A stretch of 64,000 bases of DNA, taken from contig CAZXGJ010000007.1 in NCBI GenBank assembly GCA_964639955.1, forward strand, positions 1 to 64,000, given 5' to 3'. Made by a program: the position numbers and the translations under genes. Origin of the DNA: IGN2 sp964639955. GTDB taxonomy: Bacteria; Bacteroidota; Ignavibacteria; Ignavibacteriales; Ignavibacteriaceae. Under the pieces are notes generated by a model. That model saw only the letters and a program-made list of their open reading frames with translations. It was not told where the DNA came from and ran no database searches. Shown here piece by piece: positions 27,036 through 35,011 of the stretch; positions within the stretch are counted from its first letter, which is position 1; every line of letters begins with the position of its first letter.

Positions 27036-27053
27036 ATCACGCATTTGCGTGAT
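27036..27053. repeat. 18-bp palindrome, copy 2
   Basis: ATCACGCA-TT-TGCGTGAT, identical to copy 1 at 17 of 18 positions. It lies about 80 nt upstream of the decayed T9SS tail, in the same relative place as copy 1 to its cargo gene. Confidence 0.6.
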
Positions 27054-27114
27054 GTTTTACCGTCGTTATACAACTATATCTAATAGTAACAACACTGAAT
27101 AGTGAAAAAATGTC

Positions 27115-27225
27115 TGCTTTTACTCATAAAGTAGCTTTTAATTGGTCTTGACAAGTGGAATTTATTTCTACAAATTACAAGCAGGTTCATTTATTGAAAC
27201 CAGAAAGATGGTTCTTCTAAGGTAA
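27115..27225 (+). pseudogene. Remnant of a T9SS cargo gene (sorting-domain tail)
   Basis: From 27151 the plus strand reads T-S-G-I-Y-F-Y-K-L-Q-A-G-S-F-I-E-T-R-K-M-V-L-L-R and a TAA at 27223-27225, an obvious C-terminal sorting-domain end. Upstream of 27151 the homology continues as T-H-K-V-A-F-N (compare the K-H-S-V-Q-F-N of the intact genes) and G-L, but in shifted frames: GGTCTTGACAAGT has one extra base relative to a gly-leu-ala-ser coding stretch. No start or body remains. The gene is therefore decayed, and its stop abuts the convergent trmB stop. Confidence 0.75.
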
Positions 27226-27867
27226 CTAAAAACAAAAACAAACATACTTTATCTTTCTGCCTTCCTGCAGATAATGTTCTTCATATTTTGTAATAACATC
27301 CTTAGGCATTTGTTCCTCCTTTAACTTGTACAGGTCTCCGGTTGAGTAAATAATTTTGCAGCCAAAACCCTCGGCAGTTTTTAAGGTATAGTTGTAGAGC
27401 ATTTCATTATCTGTTTTCAAATGAACCATTCCATCTTTAACTAAGATTGATTTATAAACTTCCAGGAATTTTTTTGATACTAATCTCCGTGTCATTTTTT
27501 TCCGTTTGTAATGGGGATCAGGGAATGGAATATATATTTCATCAACAGAGTTTTTCGGGAAAACTTCATTGAGTTTTTCTGCGTTACCGATTAAAAAAGC
27601 GACATTTTTCAAATTCAATCCTGACACCTTAATGGCCCCGGTAAAAATACGGGCAGGTTTTATATCCACTCCAACAAAATTTCTCTCCGGATGTATAGCT
27701 GCCAATTCAATTGAATAATCGCCGTGACCGCATCCTAATTCAAGCGTGTAATTTCCTGAAGGATTAAAAAAGCTGCTAATGTTACCGGCAAGATTTTCAT
27801 CACCGAAACGAAAAACATTTCTGAACTGGTAAACCTGATCAATTTTTATGTGTTTCTTTCTTCCCAT
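27226..27867 (-). CDS. trmB: tRNA (guanine-46-N7)-methyltransferase
   Basis: SAM-dependent enzyme of 213 aa that makes m7G46 in the tRNA variable loop. The Rossmann SAM loop is LELGCGHGDYS (about 37-47), with GVDIKPARI as motif II. The family signature is IYIPFPDPHYKRKKMTRRLV, and the C-terminal region carries LKTDNE. The whole family length is covered. It is encoded convergently with the T9SS remnant. Confidence 0.94.
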   Translation of the reverse strand: MGRKKHIKIDQVYQFRNVFRFGDENLAGNISSFFNPSGNYTLELGCGHGDYSIELAAIHPERNFVGVDIKPARIFTGAIKVSGLNLKNVAFLIGNAEKLNEVFPKNSVDEIYIPFPDPHYKRKKMTRRLVSKKFLEVYKSILVKDGMVHLKTDNEMLYNYTLKTAEGFGCKIIYSTGDLYKLKEEQMPKDVITKYEEHYLQEGRKIKYVCFCF

Positions 27868-27887
27868 AACTACGATTCAAAATATAA

Positions 27888-27911
27888 CCCCTGTAAAATT
27901 AAATACAGGGG
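27888..27911 (-). promoter_or_regulatory. Hairpin in the trmB leader
   Basis: Perfect 8-bp stem CCCCTGTA/TACAGGGG with an 8-nt AT loop, 20 nt upstream of the trmB start on the minus strand. It could be a leader hairpin or part of the divergent regulatory region; no T-run follows. Confidence 0.3.
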
Positions 27912-27934
27912 AAAAATTTTCAGCCCGGTTATTC

Positions 27935-27965
27935 TTGAAATAGCAGCAATAAATTCTTAGCTTGC
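27935..27965 (+). promoter_or_regulatory. Possible promoter of the ACT-domain gene
   Basis: TTG (27935-27937) and TAGCTTGC (27958-27965) are 20 nt apart; the second box matches TAnnTTTG at six of eight positions. The gene's ATG, at 28001, is preceded by a strong AGGAGGG. Confidence 0.35.
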
Positions 27966-28000
27966 CAATCAAAAAAACAAACAGATCGTGAGGAGGGTAT

Positions 28001-28414
28001 ATGTCATTCAAGATTACCAGAGCAGAGTATTTTTATTGCTCGGTAGTAGATCAGCCGGGCGAAGCTTATAAGCTGCTCTCGCAGTTAGAAAAGAGCGGTG
28101 TTAATTTATTGGCTTTTACTGCTATTCCAGTTGGACCAGAAAGAACACAATTGACCCTTTTTCCTGAAACCCCACCTAAACTTATGGATGTTGCAGGCAG
28201 GTCCAATCTTGGCCTGGATGGTCCGCACCCTGCTCTGCTTGTTACAGGCGATGATGAACTGGGTGCACTGGCTGAAATCCATCAAAAACTTTATGAAGCC
28301 AAAGTTAACGTTTACGCGTCCAGCGGAGTTGCAGACCGGATTGGCGGCTTCGGTTATATTTTATATATCCGGCCGGAGGAATTTGACAGAGCAACAGCAG
28401 CTCTGGAGGTTTAG
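28001..28414 (+). CDS. ACT domain-containing protein
   Basis: Small cytosolic protein of 137 aa with two ACT-like halves: the first is YFYCSVVDQPGEAYKLLSQL with GVNLLAFTAIP; the second is PALLVTGDDELGALAEIHQKL with VNVYASSGVA and GGFGYILYIRPEEF. ACT domains bind amino acids or other small ligands, but this type stands alone, without an enzyme domain, and its ligand is unknown. It has a very strong ribosome binding site. It lies 60 nt before the POT transporter gene, so a regulatory or transport link is possible but unproven. Confidence 0.83.
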   Translation: MSFKITRAEYFYCSVVDQPGEAYKLLSQLEKSGVNLLAFTAIPVGPERTQLTLFPETPPKLMDVAGRSNLGLDGPHPALLVTGDDELGALAEIHQKLYEAKVNVYASSGVADRIGGFGYILYIRPEEFDRATAALEV

Positions 28415-28474
28415 CTTTTTTTGCTGTTGTTTTCCTTCCAAATATTTTTCGATTAAATTTCTAAGAAAAGAATT

Positions 28475-29764
28475 ATGAAAAACAGAACTGCTTTTCCAAA
28501 AGTTTTTTGGATTGCAAACGGAATAGAAGTGCTTGAAAGGTTTGCTTACTATGGTATATATCTGGGTTTTGGAATTTATATGGAGTATCTCGGTTATTCA
28601 AAGAGTCAGCTTGGAATTGTTCAGAGTATTTTTCTTTTATTCTCTTATGCGTTGCCTGTTTTTTCAGGAACGTTTGCTGATAAATACGGCTTTAAAAAAG
28701 TACTGATCGTTTCGTACTTAGCATATCTTCCTACAATTCTGCTATTAATGGTTACAAAATCCTTTTCTGGAATTGCACTTACGATGCTCGGGATTGGATT
28801 TGCAGCCGGAATATTTAAACCGCTTATTTCGGGCACAGTAAGGGTAACCACTGATAAAACAAATAAAACTCTTGGATTCGGAATTTTTTATGCGATGGTA
28901 AATGTGGGGGCATCATTCGGACCAGTTGTTGCCGGCAAATTAAGGGCAGTAAGCTGGAATTATGCTTTTCTGGCTGCTGCAATATGTATAGGAATGATGT
29001 TTCTTATAACTATTTTTTTCTATAAAGAACCCGAAAGAGCCATCGAAGGAAAAACTCTAAAGGAAAAATTCAGTGATATGTACATTGCTCTTTCCGATAA
29101 AAAATTTCTTGTTTTCCTCCTTCTGATCGGAATTATGTTCTGGCTTCCGCTTTGGGGATTTTTTAATCTCGTTGCAGTTTATGTTGACAGGAACCTTGAT
29201 ACGTTAAAGCTTTACCTGGCAATTAACACTGTTTTTCCATCCTGGTTTTCGAATATACTTTCTGCAGAAGATGAAAACGGAGTAAGAAGGTTACTTGGCG
29301 AATCGATTGCGCATACAGGATATATAATTATGATTCTGCAGGTATTTATCTCCCGAATATTTGAGAGATTTAAGCCAATTCCCTCTTTCAGCTTTGGTCT
29401 TTTTGTTGCTGCAGTCGGAATGTTTACCATTGGCTATGCATATCTATCTGCAGCAGAATTTGTATTTCTCGGAATATTTTTATTTGCTTCAGGAGAAATG
29501 ATTTCATCACCACGAATTCAGGAATATATAATGTGGCTTGCACCAAAAGAAAAAGCCGGATTGTATATGGGTACAAATTTTCTTGCAACAGGTCTTGGCG
29601 GTACATTAAGCGGAATAATTTATACCTCGCTTTATGGATACTTCAGGGATTCAGGTCACCCGGAATATGTGTGGTTTTGCCTGGCCGGGAATTTTATACT
29701 GGGAATTTTTTCAATACTAATTTTTACCAAGACCGCCGGAGAATTCAAGGAACTGGATCATTAA
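28475..29764 (+). CDS. POT/MFS-type proton-coupled transporter
   Basis: Membrane transporter of 429 aa with about twelve hydrophobic helices. Near the N-terminus, EVLERFAYYG matches the E-x-x-E-R-F-x-Y-Y motif of proton-dependent oligopeptide transporters. FADKYGFKKVL is the loop 2-3 motif, and AAGIFKPLISG fits helix 4. A soluble stretch around NTVFPSWFSNILSAEDENG interrupts the helices in the middle. Peptides are the family's usual substrates; other members carry nitrate or other small molecules, so the substrate is open. Confidence 0.82.
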   Translation: MKNRTAFPKVFWIANGIEVLERFAYYGIYLGFGIYMEYLGYSKSQLGIVQSIFLLFSYALPVFSGTFADKYGFKKVLIVSYLAYLPTILLLMVTKSFSGIALTMLGIGFAAGIFKPLISGTVRVTTDKTNKTLGFGIFYAMVNVGASFGPVVAGKLRAVSWNYAFLAAAICIGMMFLITIFFYKEPERAIEGKTLKEKFSDMYIALSDKKFLVFLLLIGIMFWLPLWGFFNLVAVYVDRNLDTLKLYLAINTVFPSWFSNILSAEDENGVRRLLGESIAHTGYIIMILQVFISRIFERFKPIPSFSFGLFVAAVGMFTIGYAYLSAAEFVFLGIFLFASGEMISSPRIQEYIMWLAPKEKAGLYMGTNFLATGLGGTLSGIIYTSLYGYFRDSGHPEYVWFCLAGNFILGIFSILIFTKTAGEFKELDH

Positions 29765-29905
29765 AGTAAAAAATGCTGTTTTCAATCAAATATACTATCC
29801 ACAGGAACGGAAGAATTTGGAACATTATTTGAATCTTAAACTCTTCCTTTTATTTCTCTGTTAACACTGCCGGATTTTTCCAAACTAAATGAAGGATTTT
29901 ATTTA

Positions 29906-31573
29906 ATGTGCTCTATTGTGGGAATACTCGATATTAAAACTGAAGCAGCAAGCTTACGAAAGCAGGTATTACAAATGTCTAAACTTCTCAGGCACCGCGG
30001 TCCTGACTGGTCCGGAATGTATACGAATAATAAAGCTATACTGGCCCACGAGCGTTTGGCTATTGTAGATGTTGAACATGGCTCACAACCTATTTTAAGT
30101 AAAGATGGAAAACTTGCCCTGGCAGTTAACGGTGAAATCTATAATCACAAAGAGCTCGAAGCGAAACTAAAAATCAATTATGAGTTTCAAACTGCATCCG
30201 ATTGCGAAATTATAAACGCTCTTTACAAAGAAAAAGGAACAGATTTTTTAGATGACCTGAACGGCATATTTGCTTTCGTTCTTTATGATGAAGAAAAAGA
30301 AGCATACCTGATTGCAAGAGATCATATCGGTATTGTTCCACTATACACCGGCTATGATAAAGAGGGAAATTTTTATATTGCATCCGAAATGAAAGCACTC
30401 GTTAATGTTTGCAGCACAATTAAAGAATTTCCTCCCGGGCATTATCTCTGCAGTAAAGACGGAGAAATTAAAAAATACTACAAGCGTGAGTGGACTGATT
30501 ACGAAAATGTTAAAAACAATAAAACCGACAAACAAGTGCTCAGGCATTCGCTTGAACAGGCAGTTCACCGCCAGCTTATGTCCGATGTACCGTACGGGAT
30601 GCTTCTGTCGGGGGGGCTCGATTCTTCCATTATAGCTGCAATAGCAAAAAAGTTTGCATCAAAAAGAATTGAAACCGATGATAAGCAGGATGCCTGGTGG
30701 CCAATGCTTCATACATTTGCAATCGGGCTGAAAGGCTCGCCGGACCTGGCAGCAGCACAAAAAGTCGCAGATCACATTGGTTCAGTTCATCACAACTTTC
30801 ATTATACAATCCAGGAGGGGCTTGATGCATTAAGCGATGTAATTTATCACCTGGAAACTTATGATGTAACAACCATCAGAGCCGGAACTCCAATGTATCT
30901 CCTTGCAAGAAAGATCCGATCTATGGGCATTAAAATGGTTTTATCCGGAGAAGGATCGGATGAAATGTTTGGAGGTTATCTCTATTTTCACAAAGCACCG
31001 GATGCTGAGACTTTGCATGTCGAAACAATAAGAAAATTATCGCGCCTTCATTTGTTTGATTGCCTGCGTGCCAATAAAGCTATGGCTTCCTGGGGTGTTG
31101 AAGCGCGTGTACCTTTCCTCGATAAAGAATTTCTCGATGTTGCAATGCGGTTAAATCCTGCCGATAAATTATCCGGTGTCGTTGGAAAAATAGAAAAGCA
31201 TTTGCTTCGTGAAACTTTTTCGGATTATCTGCCTGAGAGCGTTTTGTGGAGACAGAAAGAGCAATTCTCCGATGGAGTTGGTTACACCTGGATAAATACA
31301 CTTAAAGCAGTTGCAGAAAAAGAAATCTCAGACAGCCAGATGAAAAACGCACACTTTATGTTTCCTATCAACACACCCGATACCAAAGAAGCATATTTTT
31401 ACAGGAAGATTTTTGCAGAACACTTCCCTTCCGATGCTGCCGCATCCTGCGTGCCGGGAGGACCATCTGTTGCATGCAGCACCCCTGAGGCGCTTGCATG
31501 GGATAAATCGTTACAAAATTTAATAGATCCTTCCGGTCGTGCAGTGAAAAATGTGCATAAAGAGAGTTATTGA
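29906..31573 (+). CDS. asnB: Asparagine synthase (glutamine-hydrolysing), AsnB type
   Basis: Two-domain cytosolic enzyme of 555 aa that makes asparagine from aspartate, glutamine and ATP. The N-terminal glutaminase uses Cys2 (MCSIVGILD), with KLLRHRGPDWSG, NGEIYNHKEL and RDHIGIVPLY. The synthetase half has the PP-loop LLSGGLDSS and then LSGEGSDEMFGGY, GVEARVPFLDKEFL and a C-terminal Pro/Gly-rich tail. Length and order match bacterial AsnB. The gene stands alone between two intergenic gaps. Confidence 0.95.
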   Translation: MCSIVGILDIKTEAASLRKQVLQMSKLLRHRGPDWSGMYTNNKAILAHERLAIVDVEHGSQPILSKDGKLALAVNGEIYNHKELEAKLKINYEFQTASDCEIINALYKEKGTDFLDDLNGIFAFVLYDEEKEAYLIARDHIGIVPLYTGYDKEGNFYIASEMKALVNVCSTIKEFPPGHYLCSKDGEIKKYYKREWTDYENVKNNKTDKQVLRHSLEQAVHRQLMSDVPYGMLLSGGLDSSIIAAIAKKFASKRIETDDKQDAWWPMLHTFAIGLKGSPDLAAAQKVADHIGSVHHNFHYTIQEGLDALSDVIYHLETYDVTTIRAGTPMYLLARKIRSMGIKMVLSGEGSDEMFGGYLYFHKAPDAETLHVETIRKLSRLHLFDCLRANKAMASWGVEARVPFLDKEFLDVAMRLNPADKLSGVVGKIEKHLLRETFSDYLPESVLWRQKEQFSDGVGYTWINTLKAVAEKEISDSQMKNAHFMFPINTPDTKEAYFYRKIFAEHFPSDAAASCVPGGPSVACSTPEALAWDKSLQNLIDPSGRAVKNVHKESY

Positions 31574-31932
31574 AATTGAAAATGATTATTGTTTTGCTTA
31601 AATCTGATTATTAGTTTAAATGATAGAATAAGTGCTTCTTCTGTCTCAGATAATCAGCTTTAAGTTGGTGAGGTTTTTATGCCATTCAAAAAAAAGAACT
31701 TAATACGAGAGAAACCGCGATGAAATCCTCCGGAATACAAACTGAAGATACGCCGTAAATAAAAAATATCGTGAAAATGCCCGGAAGAAAGTTTAAAGCA
31801 AGATATCACATTGATGAGAATTACAAGATAAAGACAATTCAGAATGCAAAGGCAAGCTACTGAAAATCAAAGCGGAAAAAGAATTCAAAGAAATAAAAAT
31901 CATTATTCAACTTTTAAGCTATTCGGTGGGAA
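31574..31932. other. Gene-poor gap with short plus-strand peptides only
   Basis: A 359-nt stretch between asnB and the cupin gene. It holds a ribosome-site-like GGTGAGG before an ATG at 31680 that opens a 14-codon frame (MPFKKKNLIREKPR). Two further short frames follow, the last of about 29 codons (beginning MPGRKFKARYHIDE). The basic, coding-like composition and successive stops suggest a decayed small gene, but I recognise nothing. No tRNA or terminator is seen. Confidence 0.4.
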
Positions 31933-32295
31933 ATGCCAACACTAATCAAATCGCCAGCAATAATTGAAGCCGCTGGTAATAAAATAAAAATTATTGAAGA
32001 ATTTATCGGTAGAATTAATTCCGGCTCAAATCAGTTAAGCATTGCAAAGATGAAAAGTCCTGCCGGCTGGGAGGAACCGGGGCAAACTCCCGCCTTCGAT
32101 GAATACACTATTGTGATTAAAGGTTTATTAAGGGTAGAAACTAAGCAAAACACTTTGGACGTGGAAGCAGGGCAAGCAATAATTACATATAAAGGTGAAT
32201 GGATAAAGTATAGCACTCCTTCCGCCGAAGGGGCAGAATATGTAGCCGTTTGCCTGCCTGCATTTTCACCTGAAACTGTAAACAGGGATAAATAA
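31933..32295 (+). CDS. Cupin-domain protein
   Basis: Single-domain cupin of 120 aa. Visible features are GSNQLSIAKMKSPAGWEEPG, a DEYTIVIKGLLRVET strand pair and VEAGQAIITYKGEWIKYSTPSAEGAEYVAVCLP, which follow the cupin 1 and 2 spacing. The usual His residues of cupin motif 1 are absent (Glu/Pro instead), so metal binding is doubtful. It resembles EutQ-like cupins. It is 24 nt upstream of the dienelactone hydrolase gene and probably cotranscribed. Confidence 0.8.
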   Translation: MPTLIKSPAIIEAAGNKIKIIEEFIGRINSGSNQLSIAKMKSPAGWEEPGQTPAFDEYTIVIKGLLRVETKQNTLDVEAGQAIITYKGEWIKYSTPSAEGAEYVAVCLPAFSPETVNRDK

Positions 32296-32319
32296 TTCCA
32301 AAACCATAAGGAGGTCGCT

Positions 32320-33132
32320 ATGCTATTAAAATCAATTCTAACAATTGTTATCACTATTTTATTTTTTAGTTGTGCTGAACAGCCGCAAGAAAATACTCCA
32401 CTTGTTGAAAAGGAAGTTGAATACACGGATGGTGAAACTTCAATGAAAGGTTTTCTCGTTTATGATGGGAATATAGAAGGGAAAAGACCGGGGATTCTGG
32501 TTGTTCACGAATGGTGGGGACACAACGACTACGCCCGTAAAAGAGCAAAAATGCTAGCTGAACTTGGTTATATTGCACTCGCAGTTGATATGTACGGAGA
32601 AGGTAAACAAGCAAACCATCCTGATGATGCCGGTAAGTTTGTAATGGAGATTTTTAATAATATCGAAAAAGCTCAGGCAAGATTTATGGCTGCATACAAT
32701 TTGCTGAAGCAGCATGAAATAACTGATCCTTCTAATATTGCAGCAATCGGATACTGTTTTGGAGGCGGCGTTGTGCTGCATATGGCAAGAATCGGAACAG
32801 ATCTTAAAGCTGCGGTTAGCTTTCACGGCGGAATTCAGCCGATTACTCCTGCTGCAAAAGATAAAGTTAAAGCTTATTTACTCGTTTGCAACGGTGCAGA
32901 TGATCCATTTGTAAAGCAGGAACAGATTGATGGTTTCAAAGCAGAAATGGATTCGGCAGAAGTAGACTACGAGTTTATCAATTTCCCGGGCACAAAACAC
33001 AGCTTCACCAACCCGGGGGCAGACAGCCTTGGGAAAAAATTCAACCTACCGTTAGAATACAATGAAAAAGCCGATAAAGAATCGTGGGAAAAAATGAAAA
33101 CATTATTCCAAAAAATGTTTGAAAAGGATTGA
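32320..33132 (+). CDS. Dienelactone hydrolase family lipoprotein
   Basis: Alpha/beta-hydrolase of 270 aa, exported as a lipoprotein (lipobox FFSC, C19). The DLH features are GILVVHEWWGHNDYARKRA, the nucleophile elbow GYCFGGG with C146, the acid in NGADDPF and the catalytic H227 in GTKHSFTN. A cysteine nucleophile is the classical DLH state. The C-terminus ends SWEKMKTLFQKMFEKD, as in family members. The substrate is unknown, since no chloroaromatic pathway lies nearby. Export as a lipoprotein is less usual than cytosolic DLH. AGGAGGT before the ATG is strong. Confidence 0.88.
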   Translation: MLLKSILTIVITILFFSCAEQPQENTPLVEKEVEYTDGETSMKGFLVYDGNIEGKRPGILVVHEWWGHNDYARKRAKMLAELGYIALAVDMYGEGKQANHPDDAGKFVMEIFNNIEKAQARFMAAYNLLKQHEITDPSNIAAIGYCFGGGVVLHMARIGTDLKAAVSFHGGIQPITPAAKDKVKAYLLVCNGADDPFVKQEQIDGFKAEMDSAEVDYEFINFPGTKHSFTNPGADSLGKKFNLPLEYNEKADKESWEKMKTLFQKMFEKD

Positions 33133-33335
33133 AATAAGCTTATTCCAAAATTCTCTTTGTTTGCTCTAAAGAAAAAAGCTTTTTTTAAGCGTCAGGATAT
33201 TATCTTTCCTTGATTTTTCATTCAAATGTACGGGGCAAAATATTTTGTTGCTAAAATTTTGACTTTCTTTTATACGCCGTTTACAAAATATTTACAGCGA
33301 GAAAAAACAAGGTTCTAAACATCTCCTCCCAAAAT

Positions 33336-33379
33336 CTGATCACTTCTCTTTAAAAAGAGTAGCCTCCTATAGTGATCAG
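33336..33379 (+). ncRNA. Upstream hairpin of a possible structured RNA
   Basis: Perfect 9-bp outer stem CTGATCACT/AGTGATCAG (33336-33344 and 33371-33379) enclosing a small inner CTCTT/AAGAG hairpin. It lies directly before the larger hairpin-terminator at 33384-33460. Together they could be a processed RNA of about 130-165 nt, but no expression evidence is available. Confidence 0.35.
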
Positions 33380-33383
33380 GTAA

Positions 33384-33460
33384 AGGCGGTTGGATTACTT
33401 CCCTTACAATGTTATGCCCTCACTTTCATTGTAATTTTAAATCCAGCCGCCTGTTTTTTT
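33384..33460 (+). terminator. Long nested hairpin with T-run (terminator, perhaps a small-RNA end)
   Basis: Outer stem AGGCGGTTGGATT (33384-33396) pairs with AATCCAGCCGCCT (33440-33452) over 13 bp with one G-T wobble. After an internal loop, TTACAATG (33404-33411) pairs with CATTGTAA (33427-33434). A run of seven T begins at 33454. It ends transcription of the dienelactone hydrolase operon or of a small RNA starting near 33290. The gap 33133-33458 holds no coding sequence. Confidence 0.75.
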
Positions 33461-34154
33461 ATTTTTCCTTCTGAAATATTGAATCGGGTATGCCTGTATT
33501 AACCTTGTAGTTGGAGTAACGTATTAAAACTTTTCCTGGTTTTGTTTTTGCCGAATCCTCAGAAGCTTCTTCCCTATCCAAACCGGTCTGATTATGGCTT
33601 TGCGGCTGCAGCAAGGTCGGGTCTGCCGAAAATGTAAACGAAATCAATTCAGGTAAATTATATTCAGTTTCGCTGCCGTAGCTTAATTCTATTATAAAAT
33701 TACCGGAAGGTTTTCTTGACGACTCTATTTTTAAAATTCTTTTCTGCAACGGATCTATCCATAAAGTGCTTAAAAAAAGATCAGATTCTGAATTTAAAGG
33801 GATTATTTTAACAACTGCAGCATTTATTTTACCTATCAATTCCTCTCTCTCATAAAATGCAGTATACTCGGATTCGAGCATGGTTAAAGGCGAAAACTTA
33901 ATACCCTCTTTTGGCAAAATTGCAAAGCCGCCAGATTCAATATGAATTTTATCCGGCTGTTTATAATAGATGACCGCTTTTCTTTCCGGCATTTTGATAA
34001 ACGGGATATCAATCTTAATATGAATATCTGCCTGGTAATCTTTTATTTGTTCATATTCATTTTTAACATCTTCCAGAATTTTTTTCGGATCTTTATTTTG
34101 AGCCTGTGGCGAGCTAAATAATAGTAAAACGAGCAAAAGTATTTTTAGAAACAT
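33459..34154 (-). CDS. LolA-like outer-membrane lipoprotein-sorting/carrier protein
   Basis: Exported protein of 231 aa with signal peptide (about 1-18, SSPQAQ). The body fits the LolA/LolB-type half barrel: repeated strands such as YQADIHIKIDIPF, KAVIYYKQPDKIHIESGGFAILP, FLSTLWIDPLQKRILKIESS and FIIELSYGSE. It could shuttle lipid or lipoprotein in the periplasm, or act with the neighbouring ABC transporter. It is the third gene of a minus-strand operon (ATPase, permease, this), 14 nt after the permease. A polar region near residue 185-205 is rich in Gln, Asp and Glu. Confidence 0.78.
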   Translation of the reverse strand: MFLKILLLVLLLFSSPQAQNKDPKKILEDVKNEYEQIKDYQADIHIKIDIPFIKMPERKAVIYYKQPDKIHIESGGFAILPKEGIKFSPLTMLESEYTAFYEREELIGKINAAVVKIIPLNSESDLFLSTLWIDPLQKRILKIESSRKPSGNFIIELSYGSETEYNLPELISFTFSADPTLLQPQSHNQTGLDREEASEDSAKTKPGKVLIRYSNYKVNTGIPDSIFQKEK

Positions 34155-34168
34155 CAGATTATTCCTTT

Positions 34169-35011
34169 TTAACTTAATATGTCTTTCTTTTGAAAAATAA
34201 TAAGAGTTGCCATCAGCAATACAATTATGTGCCCTCCCAAAACATATACGGCTTGAAGAATCTGCTGTAAATCAGGCGGATCGTTAAAAAATTCCCGCCA
34301 ATTAAGTATATAATTAGAAAATAAATACGGTTTTATATTATTGAAGATATCCACATTAATTGCAGAAATAATTATAAATATTATTATAACAGCCATTGTA
34401 GCGATTATTGGTCCTATGGAATTTTCGACCAGCGAAGAGAAGAAAAAAGCGAGTGTGCAAACCACTGCCATTCCCAATATTGCGTATCCGTAAGCTAAAA
34501 CAAATCTCCATATAACATCCGATTGGTCAAGAATAATAATCAGATCACTTCTCACGACTATCAAATCCCCCGTACCGAAAATAAAAATCCCTAAACCAAG
34601 GCTTAAAAGTGCAAGCCAAAAAATAAGCAAACTTGTGTAGGCAAGCCCCGCCAGAAATTTTGATGTAACTATCTGCACCCGGGAAACGGGTCTGGTAATT
34701 AATAAACGGTAAGTTCCTGCAGTTGCTTCACCTGCCAGCAAATCCCCTGCTACGAGTGTTATAAGAAAAGGAATGTGAATAGTAAGAGCATTTAAAATTA
34801 AATATGAAACCCAGTAGCCGTTAAGAAGATTTCCAACAATCACAAAAGAGTTCTGCAAATTCCTGGTCATATAATCCAGTGATTTCTGTCCTTCAAGATG
34901 CATAGCCAGATGCACAATCGGAACAAGAATCCCAACCGCAGCAAAACTGATATATGTGCGCCATTTTCTGAATATTTTATAAAATTCAATTTTAAAAAGC
35001 GTAAACATCAA
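34169..35011 (-). CDS. ABC-2 type transporter permease
   Basis: Integral membrane subunit of 280 aa with six predicted helices and a topology typical of ABC-2 exporters. The cytosolic N-terminus (FKIEFYKIFRKWRTYISF) precedes TM1. Later motifs include LVAGDLLAGEATAGTYRLLITRPVSR between helices 2 and 3, which fits the NosY/GldF-like class. The start overlaps the stop of the ATPase gene by 4 nt (ATGA), consistent with translational coupling. The export substrate is unknown. Confidence 0.87.
   Translation of the reverse strand: MMFTLFKIEFYKIFRKWRTYISFAAVGILVPIVHLAMHLEGQKSLDYMTRNLQNSFVIVGNLLNGYWVSYLILNALTIHIPFLITLVAGDLLAGEATAGTYRLLITRPVSRVQIVTSKFLAGLAYTSLLIFWLALLSLGLGIFIFGTGDLIVVRSDLIIILDQSDVIWRFVLAYGYAILGMAVVCTLAFFFSSLVENSIGPIIATMAVIIIFIIISAINVDIFNNIKPYLFSNYILNWREFFNDPPDLQQILQAVYVLGGHIIVLLMATLIIFQKKDILS

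Noticed and set aside
23937..27053. Transposon or integron cassette bounded by the palindromes
   Set aside because: No transposase, integrase, target duplication or terminal repeats of usual length were seen; the palindromes are too short and symmetric to be attachment sites on this evidence.
33336..33460. 6S, tmRNA, SRP or RNase P RNA
   Set aside because: The hairpins do not show the conserved landmarks of those RNAs (no tmRNA tag or SRP GGAA/GGAG tetraloop region), and the length is too short for RNase P or tmRNA. It remains only a candidate RNA.
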